Shown here piece after piece: positions 26,995 to 37,692 of a stretch of 64,000 nt of DNA (within the stretch, counting starts at the first letter, position 1; each line of letters starts with the position of its first letter). The position numbers were made by a program, and so were the translations under genes. The notes beneath the pieces are model-generated. The model ran no database searches. It saw only the letters and a list, made by a program, of their open reading frames with translations, and was not told where the DNA came from. This DNA is from Lentisphaerae bacterium ADurb.Bin082 (lineage in GTDB: Bacteria; Verrucomicrobiota; Lentisphaeria; Oligosphaerales; Oligosphaeraceae), in NCBI GenBank assembly GCA_002070945.1, contig MWEG01000018.1:117945-181944 (forward strand). The letters are read 5' to 3'.

Positions 26995-28317
26995 GTGGAT
27001 ACCACCGCCCCACTTTTGAACGTCACTCGCACGGATACTGAGCCATGCTGCTTTTCATTGCAGATCGAAATTCCGGCTGAGCAGGTGAAAAAGACCTACA
27101 ACCAGGCACTTGCAAAGGTCAGCGCTAAAGTGCGCCTGCCTGGCTTCCGGCCCGGCAAGATTCCGACCGCCATCCTGGTCAAGAATTACGCCAAGGAGAT
27201 TGAGGCCGAAACCCAGGAGCAGCTGATTAATCATTCCTTCAAGGCAGCGATCGGCCAGCAGAAGGATAAGCTGGCTCTTCAAGCTCAGCTGGATCATGAC
27301 AGCGTTTCCCCCCTCAACCAGGATGCGCCCTTCAGCTATGTGGTCAAATGCGAAGCCGTGCCGGAATTCACGCTGCCGGAGTACAAGGGCGTGAAATTGA
27401 CTAGGGCGGCCATCAACGTCACCGATGAGGATGTCAAGGAACAGCTCGACAACCTGCTTGACTCCCGCGCCAGGCTGCAACAGGTCGAACGCCCGGCAGA
27501 ACTGGGGGACTTCCTGAAGGTGAGCTACAGCGCTACGCTTCCCGAAGACTTTGAAGTGAGCAAGAACGGCGAATACCTGGTCAAAACCGAAAATAGCTGG
27601 ATGGGCTTGCGCGAACCAGAACTGCTGCCAGGAACTACGCAGAAGCTGGTCGGCGCCGAAATCGGCGCTGAAATCAGCCTTGATGTCACCTTCCCGGAAG
27701 ACTTCCGGGAAACGGACTTTGCCGGCAAGACCTTCCCATACATGATCAAGGTGCTCGAAATCCAGGCTGCGGTGCGGCCGGAGCTGGATGACGAATTCGC
27801 TAAGTCATGCCAGGCCGAAAATGTCGAGGACTTGAAAAAACGCATGCGGGACATGATTCAGGAGCGGAAGACTAAAGAGCGCGAAGAAGGATTGCGCAAC
27901 ACCCTCATCGAAGCCATCATGTCCCAGGTCGACTTCCCCCTGCCGCCGACTATCGTCGAATACAACCGGGACAACGTGATCCGGGAAATCGTCCGCGCCC
28001 AGCAGCGCAATGGCGTCAGCGAAGAGCAGATTCGCGAGACGATCAAGGAGTCCGTGGATAAGGCCGAGCAGATCGCCCGCCAGAGAACGCGCTTCCAGTA
28101 TGTGATCGAGGCTATTGCCGACGCCGAGGGCATCAAGGTTGAAAATGAAGAACTGTCCCAGCATGTCAACATCGTGGCGTCGATGAACCGCAGCTCCGTT
28201 AAAAAGACGCTTCGTGAGATGATTCAAAGCGGCCAGCTGATGCAAATGTCAGACTCGATCCGTTCGACAAAGACTATTGACCGGCTGATGGAACTGGCTG
28301 ACATCACCGAGGAGTGA
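26995..28317 (+). CDS. tig: trigger factor, ribosome-associated chaperone
   Basis: Folding chaperone and peptidyl-prolyl isomerase at the ribosome exit. N-terminal ribosome-binding domain with the signature loop GFRPGKIP (residues 49-56), followed by FKBP-type PPIase domain (about 150-240) and the helical C-terminal substrate cradle. I set the start at GTG 26995 because AAGGAG lies 5 bp upstream; an in-frame TTG at 26971 has no Shine-Dalgarno. 440 residues is the usual length. It is followed at once by clpP and clpX, the order found in many bacteria, and forms the first gene of a long plus-strand unit. Confidence 0.95.
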   Translation: MDTTAPLLNVTRTDTEPCCFSLQIEIPAEQVKKTYNQALAKVSAKVRLPGFRPGKIPTAILVKNYAKEIEAETQEQLINHSFKAAIGQQKDKLALQAQLDHDSVSPLNQDAPFSYVVKCEAVPEFTLPEYKGVKLTRAAINVTDEDVKEQLDNLLDSRARLQQVERPAELGDFLKVSYSATLPEDFEVSKNGEYLVKTENSWMGLREPELLPGTTQKLVGAEIGAEISLDVTFPEDFRETDFAGKTFPYMIKVLEIQAAVRPELDDEFAKSCQAENVEDLKKRMRDMIQERKTKEREEGLRNTLIEAIMSQVDFPLPPTIVEYNRDNVIREIVRAQQRNGVSEEQIRETIKESVDKAEQIARQRTRFQYVIEAIADAEGIKVENEELSQHVNIVASMNRSSVKKTLREMIQSGQLMQMSDSIRSTKTIDRLMELADITEE

Positions 28318-28375
28318 CAGAACCCGGGAAGGCCATTTGGCGGCGCAGGACATCCACCATCAAAACGGAAAGAGC

Positions 28376-29005
28376 ATGATGGACATTAAAAACAACGTAT
28401 ATATGCCTTTTGTGCTGGAGCAGACCGGGCATGGCGAGCGCCAGTATGACATTTTTTCGCGTTTGCTCAAGGATCGCATCATCATGTTGGCGACGCCGAT
28501 CGACGACACGGTCGCCAACCTGATCGTCGCCCAGCTGCTGTTCTTGCAGAGCGAAGACCCTAAGAAAGACATTGATTTGTACATCAACAGCCCGGGCGGC
28601 AGCGTGACGGCCGGGCTGGCCATTTACGACACCATGCAGATGATGTCCTGCGATGTGCGCACGTATTGCATTGGCCAGGCCGCCAGCATGGGCGCCATCC
28701 TCTTGGCGGCCGGCGCCAGCGGCAAGCGTTTTGTGCTGCCGCATGCCACCATCATGGTACACCAGCCCTCCGGAGGCTATGAAGGAACTGCCGCTGACAT
28801 TGACATCCACGCCCAGCATATCCTCCATATCCGCAACGTACTCTACGATATCTTGTCAAAACATATCGGCAAACCGGCGGAGAAAATCCGGCAGGACAGT
28901 GAACGCGATTTCTTTTTGACCGCCGAAGCAGCCGTGAAGTACGGCATCGCCGATGAAGTCCTTGCTCCTAAGAGCAAGACGACCCGGGCTAAAACCGGGA
29001 AATAA
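28376..29005 (+). CDS. clpP: ATP-dependent Clp protease proteolytic subunit
   Basis: Serine peptidase of the ClpXP/ClpAP machine. Catalytic triad visible: Ser in [10 protein letters not shown], His in [14 protein letters not shown] and Asp in [11 protein letters not shown]. The oligomerisation and handle-region pattern ([19 protein letters not shown]) is typical. Start at ATG 28376 with a GGAAAGAG spacing; 209 residues. A TTG 13 codons upstream would give a longer form but has no ribosome site. Sits between tig and clpX with short gaps. Confidence 0.96.
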   Translation: MMDIKNNVYMPFVLEQTGHGERQYDIFSRLLKDRIIMLATPIDDTVANLIVAQLLFLQSEDPKKDIDLYINSPGGSVTAGLAIYDTMQMMSCDVRTYCIGQAASMGAILLAAGASGKRFVLPHATIMVHQPSGGYEGTAADIDIHAQHILHIRNVLYDILSKHIGKPAEKIRQDSERDFFLTAEAAVKYGIADEVLAPKSKTTRAKTGK

Positions 29006-29062
29006 ATAGCTATGGGGATGAGAGCCTACCGCCCCTCCCCTTTCGAACCGCAAGGCCTTTTC

Positions 29063-30322
29063 ATGGGAAGAAAACGAACCAACGAGTTTCCTCCGGTGTG
29101 TTCCTTCTGTGGCTGTGAAATCCGCAGCGAGCGCCAGGGTGTGCAGTCGCCCCTGGAAGAGGTGTACATTTGCGCCACCTGCGCCGAAATCACCAACGAA
29201 ATGCTGAATTCGATATCGACTAAGGCAGCCAAAAAACGCCAAGCCGACAGCATCAAGGAATTCATGCCGAGGGTGCGCAAGCCGAGTGAGTTGAAAAGTT
29301 ATTTGGACGATTACGTCGTCGGCCAGGAGCAGGTGAAGCGCGTCTTGGCGGTCGCTGTCCACAACCACTATAAGCGCTTGAAATACCTGGCTGAGGGCGG
29401 CGCCATTGCCAGCGGGGTGGAGCTGGAAAAGAGCAATGTGCTGCTGATGGGCCCGACCGGCTCCGGCAAGACTTTGATGGCGAAGACGCTGGCCAAAAAG
29501 CTGGAAGTCCCTTTTGCTATCGGCGATGCCACTACGCTGACCGAGGCCGGCTATGTCGGCGAAGACGTCGAGAACATCATCTTGCACCTGGTCCAGGCCG
29601 CTGACTTTAACATTGGCAAGGCTCAGGTCGGCATCATTTATATTGATGAAATCGACAAGATCGCCAAGCGCTCGGAGAACGTATCCATCACGCGGGACGT
29701 TTCCGGCGAAGGGGTGCAGCAGGCACTGCTGAAAATTCTGGAAGGCACGGTCGCCAATGTGCCGCCTAAGGGCGGCCGGAAGCACCCGCAGGAGGAATAT
29801 CTGCAAGTCGACACCAGCAACATCCTGTTCATCTGCGCTGGGGCTTTTGTCGGCTTAGAGCAGATCATCAAGCGTCGTCTGGGCAGCCGCGTGCTTGGCT
29901 TTCATCGCGAAAAGGCCGCTGGCACGCTTGACTTGACTGAAGACCATCCCAACATTCTCGAATATGCCGAGCCAGAAGACCTGCTCAAGTTTGGCCTGAT
30001 CCCGGAATTTGTCGGCCGTCTGCCAGTGATGGCAGCATTGCAGGAATTGAGCAGCGACGATTTGATCACTATCTTGACGACGCCTAAGAACGCCCTGGTC
30101 AAGCAGTACCAGGCTTTGTTCGCCATGGAAGGCGTCGAGCTTGAGTTCGCGCCAGATGCCCTGCGAGCCTTAGCTGACTTGGCGGTACTCAAGGGCACGG
30201 GCGCCCGCGGCCTGCGCGCCATCCTCGAAAGACTCATGCTTGACATCATGTTCAACTTGCCGGAAAAACGCTCCAACGAGAAGATTCTCGTCAGCGCAGA
30301 CATGGTCAAGAACACTCCGTAA
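29063..30322 (+). CDS. clpX: ATP-dependent Clp protease ATP-binding subunit ClpX
   Basis: AAA+ unfoldase partner of ClpP, 419 residues. An N-terminal zinc-binding domain has CSFC (Cys13, Cys16) and CATC (Cys37, Cys40). Walker [16 protein letters not shown], Walker [12 protein letters not shown], the pore-loop region GYVGEDVEN, a tail-loop [21 protein letters not shown] and sensor-2 [12 protein letters not shown] are all present. Start at ATG 29063 (AAGG upstream); the 17 extra codons before it are poor. It lies 57 bp after clpP. Confidence 0.96.
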   Translation: MGRKRTNEFPPVCSFCGCEIRSERQGVQSPLEEVYICATCAEITNEMLNSISTKAAKKRQADSIKEFMPRVRKPSELKSYLDDYVVGQEQVKRVLAVAVHNHYKRLKYLAEGGAIASGVELEKSNVLLMGPTGSGKTLMAKTLAKKLEVPFAIGDATTLTEAGYVGEDVENIILHLVQAADFNIGKAQVGIIYIDEIDKIAKRSENVSITRDVSGEGVQQALLKILEGTVANVPPKGGRKHPQEEYLQVDTSNILFICAGAFVGLEQIIKRRLGSRVLGFHREKAAGTLDLTEDHPNILEYAEPEDLLKFGLIPEFVGRLPVMAALQELSSDDLITILTTPKNALVKQYQALFAMEGVELEFAPDALRALADLAVLKGTGARGLRAILERLMLDIMFNLPEKRSNEKILVSADMVKNTP

Positions 30323-30397
30323 TCACAGGGAGGAATGACGCGGTCGGCCGCAGGCCAGCCATTTTTCCTTCGCCATCTTGCTCAAAGGGGAAGCCAG

Positions 30398-31399
30398 ATG
30401 ACCTTGGGGCGACTTTTCATTCTAATACTCATGACGGTGTTGACGGGACTGACGTTCCCGGCCTCGAACGCATCAGGAGCAGCGCCGGTTCGGCCTTCTA
30501 TCCGATTCGTCAAGCAAGGCAAAATCACCTATCTTTATCTGCGTGACGTAGCGGCGTACTACGGCATGCGCTATGCCATCAGCGGCAAGACGGCGACCTT
30601 CACCTCAGTATATTCGCGCCTGATGTTCACCCTGGACAGCCGGATCATGACCCTGAGCGGCGTCCGCGTCCATCTGGCTTTCGCCATCTCCCGGCAGGGC
30701 ACGGAATACCTCCTCAGCATCAGCGATTTCCAGCTGCTGATCGATCCTATCCTGCGCTCAACCGCCCTGCCCCGCCGGAATATCCGCAAAATTGTCCTTG
30801 ACCCAGGGCATGGCGGCAAAGACGTCGGCGCCGTGGCAGAGGGCGCCCTGGAGAAGACCATCAACTTGCAGATAGCTACGCGCCTAGCCACAAAACTGCG
30901 GCAGCGAGGATATACGGTGGTCACCACCAGGGGTTCAGACACTGCGGTCAGCCTGGCACAGCGGACGAAAATCGCAAACAAATGGGGCGCCGACCTGTTC
31001 ATCAGCTTGCATTGCAACGCCGCTGACGCCAGCGTGTCCGGATTGGAAATCTTTTCCGCCACCTGGCATGGTACGCCGCCGACAGGAGACAAGGTGCTTG
31101 CCAAGGACCGTTGCCCGGCCAATGCCTTTGATCGCGAAAACGCCTATTTGACCTATACGACCCAGAAAGCCCTGCTTGACGCCACCAAGGCCACGGACCG
31201 CGGCATCAAACGGCGGCGGTTTTCCGTCATCCGGGACATCACCTGCCCCGGCATGTTGATTGAAATGGGATTCATCAGCAACAAGGCCGAACGACAATTG
31301 CTCCAACAGGCCAATCGGCAGGACGCCATCGCCCACGCCATCGCTGACGCCGTTGATAAATTCCGGGTAGCACTCGCCCCGAAACCGACCCGCCGATGA
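30398..31399 (+). CDS. N-acetylmuramoyl-L-alanine amidase (Amidase_3, AmiC-like), secreted
   Basis: Cleaves the amide between MurNAc and the peptide stem of peptidoglycan in the periplasm. The ATG at 30398 has AGGGG upstream and gives a signal peptide (MTLGRLFILILMTVLTGLT, then ASNASG). The zinc amidase core starts VLDPGHGGKDVGA, with a first zinc His, EGALEKTINL (Glu), and ISLHCNAAD (His). The final Glu is in LIEMGFISNKAE. Before the core (about residues 30-115) is a domain resembling an AMIN-like or copper-amine-oxidase-type N-terminal region. 333 residues. Confidence 0.9.
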   Translation: MTLGRLFILILMTVLTGLTFPASNASGAAPVRPSIRFVKQGKITYLYLRDVAAYYGMRYAISGKTATFTSVYSRLMFTLDSRIMTLSGVRVHLAFAISRQGTEYLLSISDFQLLIDPILRSTALPRRNIRKIVLDPGHGGKDVGAVAEGALEKTINLQIATRLATKLRQRGYTVVTTRGSDTAVSLAQRTKIANKWGADLFISLHCNAADASVSGLEIFSATWHGTPPTGDKVLAKDRCPANAFDRENAYLTYTTQKALLDATKATDRGIKRRRFSVIRDITCPGMLIEMGFISNKAERQLLQQANRQDAIAHAIADAVDKFRVALAPKPTRR

Positions 31400-31486
31400 C
31401 CAGCCGCCTAACCGGGCCGACGTCTTGGGAGAGAGCCAGGCCGTATCGCTGGAAGTTAGCTGGACGCAAGCACACAGGAGGTTGCC

Positions 31487-31918
31487 ATGCCCTACGTTGA
31501 CGATTGTGTTTTCTGCAAAATCCTGCAAAAGCAGATTCCCTCGGTGTCGGTCTATGAAGATGAGCTTATCCTGGCCTTTTTGGACATCGCGCCGTTCAAT
31601 TTCGGCCATGCGCTCATCGTTCCCAAGGACCATCATCACAGCTGCACCACCTTGGGCGACGACTATTTGGCTCGGATGATGCAGGCAGCGCCGCGGATCG
31701 CCGCCGCCATTATGCGCGCTACCGAGGCCGAGGGCTTCAACCTCTTCCTCAACAATGGCAGCGTCGCTGGCCAAGTCGTGCCCCATGTCCATCTGCATAT
31801 CCTGCCGCGCTTTGCCAATGACGGCGTCCTGATGACAGCCTCCACCCGAAAATACGACTCCACCCAGGCCATGACGGATCTGGCGGAAAAAATCAAGCAG
31901 CGGATCACCCATGTCTGA
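31487..31918 (+). CDS. HIT-family nucleotide hydrolase/transferase-like protein
   Basis: Histidine triad protein, 143 residues, with AGGAGG before the ATG. The HVHLHILPR motif gives His100, His102 and His104; CVFCKIL near the N-terminus is the Cys-containing opening of the Hint branch. It probably hydrolyses AMP-linked or AMP-lysine conjugates. It overlaps the next gene by 8 bp, so translation is likely coupled. Confidence 0.9.
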   Translation: MPYVDDCVFCKILQKQIPSVSVYEDELILAFLDIAPFNFGHALIVPKDHHHSCTTLGDDYLARMMQAAPRIAAAIMRATEAEGFNLFLNNGSVAGQVVPHVHLHILPRFANDGVLMTASTRKYDSTQAMTDLAEKIKQRITHV

Positions 31919-32336
31919 ATACGATGCGGAATTCACCGAAAAAATCGCCGCCTTCTGCCGGCGCAAGCCGCGCTTCCCGATCGGGGCGTATGCCTTCATG
32001 CGTGATGCAGTCAATTTTGCCGTAAAGACGGTCAGCCTGGAAGACCCCAAGGCGAAAGGCCCCCGCCACATCAGCGGACAGGAACTGCTTGATAAAATCA
32101 GGGTGTTCCTGCTCATAAAATACGGCCCGATGGCACGACAAGTCCTGGACTACTGGGGAGTGACACATACCGAGGATTTCGGCGAAATCGTGTTTGACAT
32201 GGTCGGCCTGGAATTGCTGTCGGTCAGCCCAGAAGACAGCATCGACGACTTTATGCATGGATTCGACTTTGACGAAGCACTGGTCAAGCCATTCCAGGTG
32301 CCAGGGCCGCTGCCAGACCTGCCGAAAATAGATTGA
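31911..32336 (+). CDS. Minf_1886-type conserved protein
   Basis: 141 residues of unknown function, recognised by FCRRKPRFPIGAYAFMRDAV, LDYWGVTHTEDFGEIVFDMV and the ending DDFMHGFDFDEAL. I recall this as a short family (Minf_1886) seen in PVC bacteria, hence one of the markers for the assignment. No motif points to an enzyme. Translationally coupled to the HIT protein by overlapping stop and start. Chaperone, protease and ribosome-GTPase neighbours suggest housekeeping rather than accessory use. Confidence 0.8.
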   Translation: MSEYDAEFTEKIAAFCRRKPRFPIGAYAFMRDAVNFAVKTVSLEDPKAKGPRHISGQELLDKIRVFLLIKYGPMARQVLDYWGVTHTEDFGEIVFDMVGLELLSVSPEDSIDDFMHGFDFDEALVKPFQVPGPLPDLPKID

Positions 32337-32340
32337 AGGG

Positions 32341-32484
32341 ACAGTGGACAGTGGACAATGGACTTTAGTGGACGTTAGTAGACGATGGACTGTGGACAGC
32401 AGTGGACTTTAGTGGACAGACGCGCGAAGCCACAGCAGGCTGCATACACCCCTACTCTCGCCCCTCGCCTCGCCCCTCGCCCCT
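32341..32484. repeat. composite heptad repeat element, copy C
   Basis: Same order as copy A: GTGGAC-rich tract (32341-32421), a diverged core with GCGAAG and CAGGCTGCAT (about 32424-32448), and CCCCTCG-type heptads ending near 32484. Its tract is very close to the inverted copy B (for example GTAGACGATGGACTGTGGAC is shared) but shorter. The ATG of the next gene follows at 32502 with its own Shine-Dalgarno, so the element sits immediately before a start. Confidence 0.8.
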
Positions 32485-32501
32485 ATCCTATAGGAGCCAA
32501 G

Positions 32502-33693
32502 ATGGAAACACCGACTATGATGACGATTCAACTGCCTGGCGGATGGCTGCTCCAGCACAGCCCAAAGGCTTGCGGCGGCCCTGCTGAACTGACCTGGAAT
32601 GGCCATGTCGTCCTGCGCGATTTCGAATGCCGAGTCGATGGACTTAGCAACACGGCCTTCAGTACCCGCGCGTTGCGTTTTTTCCACAAGGGCGGACAGA
32701 GCGTGGCCAGCTGCGAAGGCCAAGTCAGCCCGTTGTCTGGCCATGCCTTGCGCCAAATAATCCGCTATGGCGCCAATGTCGCCCGCGTGACCTGGGACCT
32801 GGCCTGGCGCAAAGACACCGTCGCCAAGATCGGCGTCGAAATCGGCTCGGCGACCTTAGTCGGCACCTGGCGCCGCGTCCTGGTCATTCCTGATTTCACG
32901 GCCTGGACGAGTGGCCAGGCCGCCCAATGGCATGACTTGGTGCCGGGGAAAAACCTGGTTTTCAATCCGATTCCGCTGGCAGTCGTCTGCGAGCGCGACG
33001 ATGGCGTGCAGATCGAGTTTTCCATGGGGTTCGATGTTTGGCGTTGGCAGCGCGGCCTAGGCGACTTTGGCTCTGAACGCTCTCAGGTCGCTTTGGCAGT
33101 CAGTGACCAGGAGATGACGTTCCAGCGCCAGATTCTCCAGGGCGGCGAAGACATCATGCCCGAAGCCCGAGAATACCGCTTCTGCTCGCAAATCGCCTGG
33201 CGGGCGCCCACGTCAGCCGAGCCAGCCGCCTTCCCGCCCGCGACGACGCTGGAGTTTCAAGCGAATGGCGAGGGGCTGGCAGCGCTGCCTACGGCCGGTT
33301 CTGGCGGCGCGCCGTCTTTCGTCCTTGATTTTGCCGCCATGCCGGTCGCGGCGGCCGCCCGTCGTGACGACGGTTCTGGCCTGCCCTGCTGGGAAAGCAA
33401 TGTCACGCAGCGGGCTGCTCACCGCGCCATCCGGCAGATCGCTGCCGCCGGCACAACCGGCTTTCTGCGCCTTGATGGCCTTACCCCAGGCGGGTGCCAG
33501 GACGGCTCGCACTGCGACCGGAAGCATGGCGTCGCCCATTGGGATTTGCAGGGCATTCTCACCTTTGCCAACTGGGCCAGGCAATGTCTCGGCGACGGCT
33601 GGACGATGGCCGCGCCGCAACCGCATGACCCCTGGCGCCTGCTGCCGTCGCTGGCCGACCCCCTGGCCGTGACTGGATTCCGAAGCTCGATCC

Positions 33694-33704
<11 letters not shown>
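32502..33704 (+). CDS. hypothetical protein, probable beta-sandwich
   Basis: 400 residues. I chose ATG 32502 because TAGGAG lies 6 bp upstream; the frame opens earlier but through the repeat element. The sequence is beta-rich with many aromatics (TVAKIGVEIGSATLVGTWRR, VLVIPDFTAWTSGQAAQWHD) and no signal peptide. GLTPGGCQDGSHCDRKHGVAHWDLQGIL near residue 320 is the most distinctive part, with conserved-looking Cys/His. No family recognised; a sugar-binding or mutarotase-like fold is only a guess. It overlaps rbgA by 11 bp, so the two are probably co-translated. Confidence 0.6.
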
Positions 33705-34750
<1,046 letters not shown>

Positions 34751-34785
34751 AAAAAAAGCCCCCGCCCCTAAAATAAGGAGACGCC

Positions 34786-35424
34786 ATGGATGCTCTTGAA
34801 ACCCTGCTTTTCCGCTATCCGGTTCTTGCCCCTTGCCGAGACTCTTTAGCGGCTGCGATCGCGGCGCTGATCGCCTGCTATGAAGCTGACGGGACGGTTT
34901 TCACCTGCGGCAACGGCGGCAGCGCTGCTGACGCTGACCATATTGTGGGCGAATTGCTCAAGGGCTTCACCCATCCGCGCCCCTTGCCACCCGCTGACAA
35001 GCAGCGCTTGCGCGAATTAGACCCAGAGGACGGCTCGCTATTGGCTGACCGGCTGCAATGCGGCCTGCGTGCGTTTTCCCTCATGAGCCAGATAGGCATC
35101 ACTACAGCAGTCGGCAATGACCTCGGCGACGCTCTCGCCCCGGCTCAGCAGCTCTATGGCCTGGGGCGCCCTGGCGATGTGCTGATCGCCTTGTCGACCT
35201 CGGGAAACGCCCGTAATGTCGCTTTGGCCGTGCAGATCGCTCACCTCCGGAAGATGACGGTCATCGGCCTGACCGGCGCTGGCGGCGGCCGCCTGGCCCG
35301 TCTGGCTGACATCGCTATCCGGGCGCCGGCTCAGCAAACCTACCAAATCCAGGAACTGCACCTGCCGATTTACCACGCCCTCTGCATTGCGGTCGAAAAT
35401 CATTTTTTCCCGCCTGCGCCGTGA
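34786..35424 (+). CDS. SIS-domain protein, phosphoheptose-isomerase-like (GmhA family)
   Basis: 212 residues, with AAGGAG before the ATG. TCGNGGSAADADHIVGELLKGF is the GmhA/DiaA-type phosphosugar loop and LIALSTSGNARNVALAV the second phosphate-binding stretch; QTYQIQELHLPIYHALC contains the Glu/His typical of the active site of the isomerase. GmhA makes D-glycero-D-manno-heptose-7-phosphate from sedoheptulose-7-phosphate. A roughly 20-residue insertion after the first loop (HPRPLPPADKQRLRELDPED) is also seen in relatives of unknown specificity. No heptose kinase or other Hld genes are near, so the substrate remains open. Confidence 0.8.
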   Translation: MDALETLLFRYPVLAPCRDSLAAAIAALIACYEADGTVFTCGNGGSAADADHIVGELLKGFTHPRPLPPADKQRLRELDPEDGSLLADRLQCGLRAFSLMSQIGITTAVGNDLGDALAPAQQLYGLGRPGDVLIALSTSGNARNVALAVQIAHLRKMTVIGLTGAGGGRLARLADIAIRAPAQQTYQIQELHLPIYHALCIAVENHFFPPAP

Positions 35425-35467
35425 ACCTAAGCCGTACCAGTGGCAAGACAGCCAGAGGTTCTTCGCC

Positions 35468-37033
35468 ATGCCTTCTTCGGATACATCGCAACAACTCATC
35501 GCTTGCCTGCAACGGCTGGAAGACCTCAATCCAGACCTGACCACAACCGAACTCAGGCGCATCTATGCGCTGGCAGAATCCGTTGGCAAAGAGTTTTTCC
35601 CGATTGCCGCCGAGCGGACGGAACGGCTCATCGGCCTGTATCGCCAAAGCCCTGTCAAACAGCGCGGCACCGAAATCCTGGCCGAGTACTTCCAACACCT
35701 CGACGCCTGCGCACGACAATTGTGCGAAGCCGGCGAAATCAGCCCGGCTCAAGAAGGGCGAAAAAGCTTCTCCACCGCGCTGGTGCCCCTCAATGAACGG
35801 CCGGCTCTGGACTGGTGCAAGATACTCAACCGCGCCGAACCGCCCAAGCCGCTGATTAAGGCGGCTGACGCCTTCCGTCGACGCCATGAGGTGGTCGCAA
35901 GCGTCGTGGAAATCGCCTTCCGGGTGATGTGGCTAGTCGACCGCAGCCAGGCAGTCAGCTGGCTGATCGAGTACTTCAAGCGGCAGGACGGAGACCACGA
36001 TCCCGATGTCATCCGCGACGCCCTGATGGTCGTCCTGGACGACCAAGAACTGCCGCCTTCATTTCTGGCCTGGGCAGAGACCTGGGCCCTGGACGCCAAC
36101 TTGCTCGAATATTGGCCGGCTGTGACTCGTCTCGCTGACCGGCTCATCTGCCGCTACGGCCTGGCGGCCTGGAACCGGCAGCCAAATCTGCCGCGCCTGA
36201 CGCCACTGGCGCACCTGCGTCTGCTCCTGCGACGAACGCATAAGCAGGATGATGACAGCTATCTGCTGCATTGGCTGCGCAGCATCTTGGACGAACTCGG
36301 CAATGGCGTGCTGCGGTTCATGGCTCTTGAGGCCGCCCTCGATGACTGCCAGAAGCAGCACTGGCGAAAAACGATTCTCCTGGGTGAATTGAAGCGCCTG
36401 GCCGCTTACTATACGCCTATCATGCTGGCAGCCAACTGCATCCTTGAACAGCCGGACGGCGCCCAGCAACTGGCTCTGGCCTTCATGGGACTGTACGGCA
36501 GAAGCCGCCAGCAATGGGATGAGGCCATGATCGCGATGGCGACGAAAATCATTCGACGCACCTTCATGCGTGATTTGAAAGAATCCCGCACACCAGTCGA
36601 GACTATCCGCACCTTGACTTTCGGCGACCAGGCCGCATTCAACTTCGCCAGCGCAGAGCTTGACCTGGCCAGCGAAAAATTTGATTCCATCGCCCAGCGC
36701 GAGAAAGTGACTGTCTATCTTTCGACCTTCTATGCCAGCTATCGGCAGACCCAGCTGATCGGCGCCGAAGTCGCCAAACGCTATCGCCGCCTGATGCGAA
36801 TCCTGCACGAGGACTTCCTGCGGCAAGTACTCGAACCGGAACAGCTGGAAGAACTCCGCCGCGACGGCGCCATGGACCAGCTGGCCAATATGGCCGCCCA
36901 AGCCCGAAAATTCCTCGCCCGACGCCGCGATATCGAAAATTCCCTGGAAGAGATGATCGCCGCAGAGATCGACTTCGAACGCTACGTGCGCCAACAGCGA
37001 ATCAAGGTTTTCCGCCGCCTGGCGATGCAATGA
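35468..37033 (+). CDS. conserved hypothetical, all-helical protein
   Basis: 521 residues. ATG 35468 has AGAGG 9 bp upstream. The sequence is nearly all alpha-helical, highly charged (Arg/Asp/Glu), with no signal peptide, transmembrane segment or recognisable motif. Short pairs such as LEYWPAVTRLADRLI and LLHWLRSILDELGNGVLRFM suggest helical-repeat (HEAT/TPR-like) packing. The last helix is Arg-rich (FERYVRQQRIKVFRRLAM). It lies 43 bp after the SIS gene and is probably co-transcribed with it. Function unknown. Confidence 0.6.
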   Translation: MPSSDTSQQLIACLQRLEDLNPDLTTTELRRIYALAESVGKEFFPIAAERTERLIGLYRQSPVKQRGTEILAEYFQHLDACARQLCEAGEISPAQEGRKSFSTALVPLNERPALDWCKILNRAEPPKPLIKAADAFRRRHEVVASVVEIAFRVMWLVDRSQAVSWLIEYFKRQDGDHDPDVIRDALMVVLDDQELPPSFLAWAETWALDANLLEYWPAVTRLADRLICRYGLAAWNRQPNLPRLTPLAHLRLLLRRTHKQDDDSYLLHWLRSILDELGNGVLRFMALEAALDDCQKQHWRKTILLGELKRLAAYYTPIMLAANCILEQPDGAQQLALAFMGLYGRSRQQWDEAMIAMATKIIRRTFMRDLKESRTPVETIRTLTFGDQAAFNFASAELDLASEKFDSIAQREKVTVYLSTFYASYRQTQLIGAEVAKRYRRLMRILHEDFLRQVLEPEQLEELRRDGAMDQLANMAAQARKFLARRRDIENSLEEMIAAEIDFERYVRQQRIKVFRRLAMQ

Positions 37034-37692
37034 ATAAGGACGAAGTAAAGTTGAGTTATCCGCAGATTGCGCAGATTGCGCAGATTTTTTTGGGGGTTTT
37101 TTGTACGGGGAAAACAGTAGCACTTGCGGCGAAGGCCCGAAGGGCAAGCAACATGGAAGCCCAGGGTGAGCGTAGCGAAGCCCAGGGTGAGGCGTATAAT
37201 AATTTTGAGCCCCGCCAGGGGTGACACATAAACGCCATTTTGAAGAAAATTTTTCATAAAAAATAAGATTCTGGCTGATAGTAGTACTCTGTCCACAGCC
37301 GCATCGCAGTAAATGCCCCAACAAGGGCGCGTCATGCCAGCTCACGGCAATGCCCTGCGATTGAATTGAAAGTCATGGAAAGCATGATGCCTGTGTGCAA
37401 GTAAAATCATGCTATAGCACAAAATGGCTATGATTCTTTCAAAAGTCGTTTGAAAAAGGGTGTGTAATGGCCTATTTTTTCACCGGTTCCAGAAATCAGA
37501 CCCCACCCACCCAAGGGGGGACCTCCCTCCCAAATTTTGCCGTGCGCGCGAGGATGTCATAGTTGGCCATGAGCCGCAGCCCCATTGCCGTCAGCCCCTG
37601 GAAAAATCCCTGCCGCCGCCAATGCCGCTCCAGTCTGGTGCGTTTCTTTGGCAAAGACCTGTCCACCCCATGCAACACGTTTTGGATAAGCC
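37034..37692. other. gene-free intergenic region with REP-like repeats
   Basis: Just after the stop, a 9-bp tandem repeat (GCAGATTGC, 37062-37088) is followed by a T-run. Between 37130 and 37226 there is a repeat with AGCCCAGGGTGA occurring twice (about 37158-37192) and CCCCGCCAGGGGTGACACAT, the style of REP/BIME elements in PVC genomes. From 37230 to 37692 I see no supported gene. A 61-codon open frame on the minus strand (37496-37678) lacks any signal. A GATAGTAGTAC motif at 37277-37287 also occurs at 9517-9527. Confidence 0.5.

Noticed and set aside
37496..37678. 61-codon minus-strand frame (MLHGVDRSLPKK...)
   Set aside because: No ribosome site, no match recognised, overlaps the leader of the lipoyl-SDR gene; may be part of a repeat, but not supported as a gene.
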